Made by a program: the position numbers and the translations under genes
In this document: positions 56,453 to 64,000 of the stretch, in pieces
Layout: each line of letters starts with the position of its first letter
How positions within the stretch are numbered: position 1 is the stretch's first letter
The notes under the pieces: model-generated
What the model was told of the DNA's origin: nothing
Database searches by the model: none
The model's input: the letters and a program-made list of their open reading frames with translations, nothing else
DNA from: Bufo bufo
Lineage: Eukaryota; Chordata; Amphibia; Anura; Bufonidae
Direction of reading: 5' to 3'
Assembly (NCBI RefSeq): GCF_905171765.1
Contig: NC_053391.1
Span: forward strand, 684,289,257-684,353,256
Length of the DNA stretch: 64,000 nucleotides

Positions 56453-56780
56453 CTTTAAGGGAAGGCTCACCAACAATTTCTGACGTATAACTGAGACACG
56501 TGAGAAAATATAATTGGTCTGTGTTCTGTGACCCTCACAGGTTTCTAGAATGAAGGATCTGCAGGACTTCTTCTGAGCCTTTAGACCTTCATTACAGTGG
56601 GACTTTAACAGTACCATTGCTGCAAATGGAAAATTCCAAGCACAGGCTAGCACTAAACTAGCGATGCAACCCTTCTATTCTCAGGATTGGAGATGGGTCC
56701 CAGAGGTTGGAACCATGCCGATCACAAAATGATGGCATAACCTAGAAATATGCCATCAACTTATTAGATGGGGAAACACC

Positions 56781-58972
56781 AGCCATAAATTTACAGCAGG
56801 TTCTTAGGTTCCTCACCTGTGCTTTAAGGACTACCAACCATAAATTTACAGCAGGTTCTTAGGTTCCTCACCTGTGCTTTAAGGACTACCAACCATAAAT
56901 TTAGAGCAGGTTCTTAGGTTCCTCAACTGTGCTTTAAGGACTACCAACCATAAATGTAGAGCAGGTTCTTAGGTTCCTCACCTGCGCTTTAAGGACTACC
57001 AACCATAAATTTACAGCAGGTTCTTAGGTTCCTCACCTGTGCTTTAAGGACTACCAACCATAAATTTACAGCAGGTTCTTAGGTTCCTCACCTGTGCTTT
57101 AAGGACTACCAACCATAAATTTAGAGCAGGTTCTTAGGTTCCTCAACTGTGCTTTAAGGACTACCAACCATAAATGTAGAGCAGGTTCTTAGGTTCCTCA
57201 ACTGTGCTTTAAGGACTACCAACCATAAATTTACAGCAGGTTCTTAGGTTCCTCACCTGTGCTTTAAGGACTACCAACCATAAATTTACAGCAGGTTCTT
57301 AGGTTCCTCACCTGCGCTTTAAGGACTACCAACCATAAATTTACAGCAGGTTCTTAGGTTCCTCACCTGCGCTTTAAGGACTACCAACCATAAATTTACA
57401 GCAGGTTCTTAGGTTCCTCACCTGCGCTTTAAGGACTACCAACCATAAATTTACAGCAGGTTCTTAGGTTCCTCACCTGTGCTTTAAGGACTACCAACCA
57501 TAAATTTACAGCAGGTTCTTAGGTTCCTCACCTGTGCTTTAAGGACTACCAACCATAAATTTACAGCAGGTTCTTAGGTTCCTCAACTGTGCTTTAAGGA
57601 CTACCAACCATAAATGTAGAGCAGGTTCTTAGGTTCCTCACCTGCGCTTTAAGGACTACCAACCATAAATTTACAGCAGGTTCTTAGGTTCCTCACCTGT
57701 GCTTTAAGGACTACCAACCATAAATTTACAGCAGGTTCTTAGGTTCCTCACCTGTGCTTTAAGGACTACCAACCATAAATTTAGAGCAGGTTCTTAGGTT
57801 CCTCAACTGCGCTTTAAGGACTACCAACCATAAATGTAGAGCAGGTTCTTAGGTTCCTCACCTGCGCTTTAAGGACTACCAACCATAAATTTACAGCAGG
57901 TTCTTAGGTTCCTCAACTGTGCTTTAAGGACTACCAACCATAAATGTAGAGCAGGTTCTTAGGTTCCTCACCTGCGCTTTAAGGACTACCAACCATAAAT
58001 TTACAGCAGGTTCTTAGGTTCCTCACCTGTGCTTTAAGGACTACCAACCATAAATTTACAGCAGGTTCTTAGGTTCCTCACCTGTGCTTTAAGGACTACC
58101 AACCATAAATTTAGAGCAGGTTCTTAGGTTCCTCAACTGTGCTTTAAGGACTACCAACCATAAATGTAGAGCAGGTTCTTAGGTTCCTCAACTGTGCTTT
58201 AAGGACTACCAACCATAAATTTACAGCAGGTTCTTAGGTTCCTCACCTGTGCTTTAAGGACTACCAACCATAAATTTACAGCAGGTTCTTAGGTTCCTCA
58301 CCTGTGCTTTAAGGACTACCAACCATAAATTTACAGCAGGTTCTTAGGTTCCTCACCTGTGCTTTAAGGACTACCAACCATAAATTTACAGCAGGTTCTT
58401 AGGTTCCTCACCTGCGCTTTAAGGACTACCAACCATAAATTTACAGCAGGTTCTTAGGTTCCTCACCTGCGCTTTAAGGACTACCAACCATAAATTTACA
58501 GCAGGTTCTTAGGTTCCTCACCTGTGCTTTAAGGACTACCAACCATAAATTTACAGCAGGTTCTTAGGTTCCTCACCTGTGCTTTAAGGACTACCAACCA
58601 TAAATTTAGAGCAGGTTCTTAGGTTCCTCAACTGTGCTTTAAGGACTACCAACCATAAATGTAGAGCAGGTTCTTAGGTTCCTCACCTGCGCTTTAAGGA
58701 CTACCAACCATAAATTTACAGCAGGTTCTTAGGTTCCTCACCTGTGCTTTAAGGACTACCAACCATAAATTTACAGCAGGTTATTAGGTTCCTCAACTGT
58801 GCTTTAAGGACTACCAACCATAAATTTACAGCAGGTTCTTAGGTTCCTCACCTGTGCTTTAAGGACTACCAACCATAAATTTACAGCAGGTTCTTAGGTT
58901 CCTCACCTGTGCTTTAAGGACTACCAACCATAAATTTACAGCAGGTTCTTAGGTTCCTCAACTGTGCTTTCT
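56781..58972. repeat. 55-bp minisatellite, about 40 copies
   Basis: Unit CCATAAATTTACAGCAGGTT + CTTAGGTTCCTCACCTGTGC + TTTAAGGACTACCAA, period 55. Variants TTACAG/TTAGAG/GTAGAG, CACCTG/CAACTG and TGTGC/TGCGC recur in fixed orders (higher-order repeats). It lies about 620 bp beyond the KLHL35 start codon, possibly within its upstream intron or promoter region. Confidence 0.94.
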
Positions 58973-60080
58973 GGCCTATTGAGACCCAGAAGAGAAGACT
59001 TAAGTAGGTTCACACTACAGTTTGCCTATGTGTTCGGCGTGGTATAACTGGGGCATCTTTCTGACTGAATGTTCCACGCCTCCCTGCTGCCTATGATGCC
59101 TGAATCTAATTAGAGCCTAGCCTAAAATTTACAGTCCTGCTGCGAGGACTGGTAATGCACAGAATACACAGGGCTGTGTCTTCCCTGAATTTTCAGATCA
59201 ATAAAGGAGGACACAATAACGTTCAGGAGGCTGCGGAAGTGTCACATGGCCACGACACGAGATTTCCTCTCAGGTGACAGATCAGTGGGGCTGTTGCTAT
59301 CATTTCACGCTCTGTTGCTGCTACTCACAACCCCCCATCATGACTGTTACAGCGAAAACAATCTGGGGCCCATAGGGGAACATCGCTGCTCCTCTCCAGT
59401 GTGATGGCTACTGATAAAAAATACAGCTGGAGGCAAACAAAAAGGATCTGAAATAGAAGATGGAGACTTTCAACACCTGAAAAAATATAATGGAGGAGAT
59501 TTACAAAGCCCCAAAAGTCTATCACTGTGCCAAAAATGGAGTACATGGCCAACAAGAGTTAGAAGATGCTCAAATGTATTAAGGGCGTGCACTATTTTTT
59601 GCTGCAAAATATAGGTGTGTTGTGATATGTAAAAACATGGCAAGGAAATTCAAGATTAAGACAGATTTTCTGATAATTTCACAATCCTTGGTGATCTGGA
59701 GTAGTGAAAGGGTTCATTTTACATTTCCTGCTGGTCTAAGGTAGTGAAAAAGTTTACTTATAGACTCCCGGGTAGTGAAATGGTTAATTACACACTCCCT
59801 GGTGGTCTAACATAGTGAAAGAGTTAGTTTCACATTCCCTGGTGGTGTAGGCTACTGAAAGGACTCTTTTACGTCCACTGTTGGGCTGTGGCAGTGAAGG
59901 GGTCAGTGTTCCATCCCCAGGGGGCACTTTTATATATATTTTTTTTTATTTTGCTACCTGTAGGAGAAAATATGTAATATACTTAACTTTCCGAAGTTGC
60001 GTGGAACCAGGTCATGTGACCTTCTGAGAACCCTTCTTCCGCTGACATCACCGCCTTACATAGGTTTCCAGTCTTAATTC
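58973..60080. other. Intergenic; old repeat at 59690-59930
   Basis: 59690-59930 contains units like GGTCTAAGGTAGTGAAAAAG and CCCTGGTGGTCTAACATAGTG, the reverse orientation of the CCTTTCAC...CTAGACCA repeat at 30479. Otherwise no gene or repeat recognised. Confidence 0.55.
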
Positions 60081-63000
60081 AGGAGTTTGCGCATGTGCAG
60101 GAAGAGGAATAGTTCCCTTGCTGCATGCGCAGTTGAGGTGGATTCAGGAGTTTGCACATGCGCAGGGAGAGGAACTAGTATTCTTCCTGCGCATGTGCAA
60201 ACTCCTGAATCCACCTTATCTGCACATGTGACAGGGGAACTATTCATCTCTCTGCGCATGTGCAAACTCCTGAATCCACCTTATCTGTGCATGTGACAGG
60301 GGAACTATTCATCTCCCTGCACATGTGCAAACTCCTGAATCCACCTTATCTGTGCATGTGACAGGGGAACTATTCATCTCACTGCGCATGTGCAAACTCC
60401 TGAATCCACCTTATCTGTGCATGTGACAGGGGAACTATTCATCTTACTGCGCATGTGCAAACTCCTGAATCCACCTTATCTGCATATTAGACAGCGGAAC
60501 TGTTCATCTCCCTGCGCATGTGCAAACTCCTGAATCAACCTTATCTGTGCATGTGACTGGGGAACTATTCATCTCACTGCGCATGTGCAAACTCCTGAAT
60601 CCACCTTATCTGCATATTAGACAGCGGAACTGTTCATCTCCCTGCGCATGTGCAAACTCCTGAATCAACCTTATCTGTGCATGTGACAGGGGAACTATTC
60701 ATCTCACTGCGCATGTGCAAACTCCTGAATCCACCTTATCTGCATATTAGACAGCGGAACTGTTCATCTCCCTGCGCATGTGCAAACTCCTGAATCAACC
60801 TTATCTGTGCATGTGACTGGGGAACTATTCATCTTACTGCGCATGTGCAAACTCCTGAATCCACCTTATCTGCACATGTGACAGGGGAACTATTCATCTT
60901 ACTGCGCATGTGTAAAATCCTGAATCCACCTTATCTGCACATGTGACAGGGTAACTATTCATCTTACTGCGCATGTGCAAACTCCTGAATCCACCTTATC
61001 TGCACATGTGACAGGGTAACTATTCATCTTACTGCGCATGTGCAAACTCCTGAATCCACCTTATCTATGCATGTAACAGGGGAACTATTCATCTCCCTGC
61101 GCATGTGTAAAATCCTGAATCCACCTTATCTGCACATGTGACAGGGGAACTATTCATTTCCCTGCGCATGTGCAAACTCCTGAATCCACTTTATCTGCAC
61201 ATGTGACAGGGGAACTATTCATCTCCCTGCGCATGTACAAACTCCTGAATCCACCGTATCTGCACATGTGACTGGGGAACTATTCATCTCCCTGCGCATG
61301 TGCAAACTCCTGAATCAACCTTATCTGCACATGTGACTGGGGAACTATTCATCTCCCTGCGCATGTGCAAACTCCTGAATCCACCTTATCTGCACATGTG
61401 ACAGGGGAACTATTCATCTCCCTGCGCATGTACAAACTCCTGAATCCACCTTATCTGCACATGTGACTGGGGAACTATTCATCTCCCTGCGCATGTGCAA
61501 ACTCCTGAATCCACCTTATCTGCACATGTGACAGGGGAACTATTCATCTCCCTGCGCATGTGCAAACTCCTGAATCCACCTTATCTGCACATGTGACTGG
61601 GGAACTATTCATCTCCCTGCGCATGTGCAAACTCCTGAATCCACCTTATCTGCACATGTGACAGGGGAACTATTCATCTCACTGCACATGTGCAAAATCC
61701 TGAATCCACCTTATCTGTGCGTGTGACAGGGGAACTATTCATCTCACTGCGCATGTGCAAACTCCTGAATCCACCTTATCTGCACATGTAACAGGGGAAC
61801 TATTCATCTCCCTGCGCATGTGCAAACTCCTGAATTCACCTTATATGCATATTAGACAGCGGAACTGTTCCTCTCCCTGCGCATGTGCAAACTCCTGAAT
61901 CCACCTTATCTGCACATGTGACAGGGGAACTATTCATCTCTCTGCGCATGTGCAAACTCCTGAATCCACCTTATCTGTGCATGTGACAGGGGAACTATTC
62001 ATCTCCCTGCACATGTGCAAACTCCTGAATCCACCTTATCTGTGCATGTGACAGGGGAACTATTCATCTCACTGCGCATGTGCAAACTCCTGAATCCACC
62101 TTATCTGCATATTAGACAGCGGAACTGTTCATCTCCCTGCGCATGTGCAAACTCCTGAATCAACCTTATCTGTGCATGTGACTGGGGAACTATTCATCTT
62201 ACTGCGCATGTGCAAACTCCTGAATCCACCTTATCTGCACATGTGACAGGGGAACTATTCATCTTACTGCGCATGTGTAAAATCCTGAATCCACCTTATC
62301 TGCACATGTGACAGGGGAACTATTCATCTTACTGCGCATGTGCAAACTCCTGAATCCACCTTATCTATGCATGTAACAGGGGAACTATTCATCTCCCTGC
62401 GCATGTGTAAAATCCTGAATCCACCTTATCTGCACATGTGACAGGGGAACTATTCATTTCCCTGCGCATGTGCAAACTCCTGAATCCACTTTATCTGCAC
62501 ATGTGACAGGGGAACTATTCATCTCCCTGCGCATGTGCAAACTCCTGAATCAACCTTATCTGCACATGTGACTGGGGAACTATTCATCTCCCTGCGCATG
62601 TGCAAACTCCTGAATCAACCTTATCTGCACATGTGACTGGGGAACTATTCATCTCCCTGCGCATGTACAAACTCCTGAATCCACCTTATCTGCACATGTG
62701 ACTGGGGAACTATTCATCTCCCTGCGCATGTGCAAACTCCTGAATCCACCTTATCTGCACATGTGACAGGGGAACTATTCATCTCCCTGCGCATGTGCAA
62801 ACTCCTGAATCCACCTTATCTGCACATGTGACTGGGGAACTATTCATCTCCCTGCGCATGTGCAAACTCCTGAATCCACCTTATCTGCACATGTGACAGG
62901 GGAACTATTCATCTCACTGCGCATGTGCAAAATCCTGAATCCACCTTATCTGCACATGTAACAGGGGAACTATTCATCTCCCTGCGCATGTGCAAACTCC

Positions 63001-63155
63001 TGAATCCACCTTATCTGTGCATGTGACAGGGGAACTATTCATCTCACTGCGCATGTGCAAACTCCTGAATTCACCTTATATGCATATTAGACAGCGGAAC
63101 TGTTCCTCTCCCTGCGCATGCGCAAACTCCCGAATCCACCTCAACTGCGCATGTT
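60081..63155. repeat. 65-bp minisatellite, about 47 copies
   Basis: Unit CTGCGCATGTGCAAACTCC + TGAATCCACCTTATCTGCAC + ATGTGACAGGGGAACTATTCATCTCC, period 65. Each unit has the near-palindromes TGCGCATGTGCA and CACATGTG. Two inverted units at the left edge (60087-60180) face the rest. A sub-variant (GCATATTAGACAGCGGAACT) recurs at intervals. The last unit has an exact GCGCATGCGC (about 63115). Confidence 0.93.
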
Positions 63156-63742
63156 GCAGGGAGAGGAATAGTTCTGGCCCTATCCACAGCCAATGTGACA
63201 TCCTGGCCCGGAAACCTGGTAAAGGACGTGACCTGGTAAAGTCATGTGACCGTTTTCCCCAAAAAGCCGATCCAATCAACTTTGGAACGGTGGCAGAAGA
63301 ATTGTCAATCCCCTTTTTTTTTTTCATGATGATGATTTTGAATCCTTGGCAGAGAACTTCGCCGCCATGTGAAGCACTGCGCGGATTTCCCATTGAAATC
63401 AATGGGGCGGAGTTTGACAGGCAATCGGAATGTCATCTGTCGGAACCCCACGACTTCATACCAGACACATGTGGTGGAAGATGTTGGTAGGAGAACCTCC
63501 AGAGGGGAAGCGGACTTGTTTGTAGGTTATGAAACGAGACGTCGTGTTGTCTCCAGAGCAGAAAAAGGGAAATAGCTGGCGCTGAGTCAGCGGAGTTCAT
63601 GTAGAGGTTACAACCCCCAATATTGTGGCCACGTGGCAGATATCACAACATACTGTCCAGACACAGATGTAGCAGAGCTGAAATTCTTATTACTCCAGGC
63701 TGTGTCACGAAAACTGACTGCCCTACTGCATTGTAAGAGTTA
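63156..63742. other. Intergenic, nothing recognised
   Basis: One forward open frame overlaps the end of the minisatellite and continues to 63490, but it has no recognisable domain and starts inside the repeat. Confidence 0.45.
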
Positions 63743-64000
63743 GGGCTCATGCACACGACCGTATGGCTTTTTCAGTGTTTTAGGGGCCGTTTTTAACGGA
63801 TCCGTTTTTTGTTTCAGTAGTGTTTCCGGTTCTGTTCTGCTTTTCCGTTCCGTTTTTCCGTATGGCATATACAGTATACAGTAATTACATAGAAGAAATT
63901 GGGCTGGGCATAACATTTCCAATAGATGGTTCCGCAAAAACGGAACGAAAACGGAAGATATACGGAGTACATTCCGTATGTGTTCCTTTTTTTTTGCGGA
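63743..64000. mobile_element. PIF/Harbinger-like MITE, cut by the window end
   Basis: TTA followed by GGGCTCATGCACACGACCGT, the same terminus as other members. The interior resembles the 41254-41543 copy (AACGGAACGAAAACGGAAG). The right end lies outside the window. Confidence 0.8.

Noticed and set aside
62990..63490. 166-codon forward open frame
   Set aside because: It starts inside the 65-bp minisatellite and no domain is visible in the remainder.

Overview
The window looks like a vertebrate, and I infer a frog, nuclear genome. It contains one recognisable host gene, an intron-containing BTB-Kelch gene on the minus strand. The rest is mostly transposons, foldback elements and tandem arrays. 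Several dispersed families (short elements with ends like GGCCTCATGCACACGA flanked by TTA/TAA, and elements starting CCCCTTAAGGAC flanked by TTAA) are of a kind I associate with anuran genomes. The species cannot be named from the sequence alone. There is no bacterial, viral-genome or CRISPR content.

Host gene: KLHL35 runs right to left from the start codon at 56158 to the stop at 49617. Six coding exons join in frame with GT-AG introns to a 579-residue protein: BTB, BACK and six Kelch repeats. It belongs to the CUL3 substrate-adaptor family. An upstream non-coding exon is likely. The gene sits between large tandem arrays: about 7 kb of a 28-bp unit beyond its 3' end (41.85-48.87 kb), and a 55-bp array (56.78-58.97 kb) plus a 65-bp array (60.1-63.15 kb) beyond its 5' end.

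Layout: 1-2.8 kb foldback repeats, an array of self-complementary monomers and a chain of hairpins. 3.1-9.2 kb short DNA transposons (one nested in another) and an LTR-like stretch. 9.2-17.5 kb one degenerate short-unit repeat split by two insertions with exact target duplications: a 2.1-kb solo-LTR-like element and a young 5.6-kb Ty3/gypsy chromovirus (minus strand, gag-protease, RT, RNase H, integrase, chromodomain) with near-identical LTRs and a few small frame breaks. 17.7-19.5 kb a Tc1-like element with a decayed transposase, itself split by a hAT-like element. 19.9-24.0 kb a TTAA-flanked element containing a second element made of giant palindromes. 24.4-27.6 kb a roughly 50-bp array. 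30.66-33.14 kb a Penelope-like element with inverted arms, a perfect 15-bp target duplication and a hammerhead ribozyme motif. 33.9-37.8 kb a TIR element carrying a 67-bp VNTR, then a 1.75-kb hAT element. 38.6-39.8 kb a 41-bp array. 40-41.6 kb two small TIR elements and a 25-bp array.

The five largest arrays cover roughly 17 kb, about a quarter of the window. The most interesting items are the hammerhead/Penelope locus, the completely reconstructable KLHL35, the nearly intact chromovirus, and higher-order repetition in the arrays. I did not find a previously undescribed protein-coding system.
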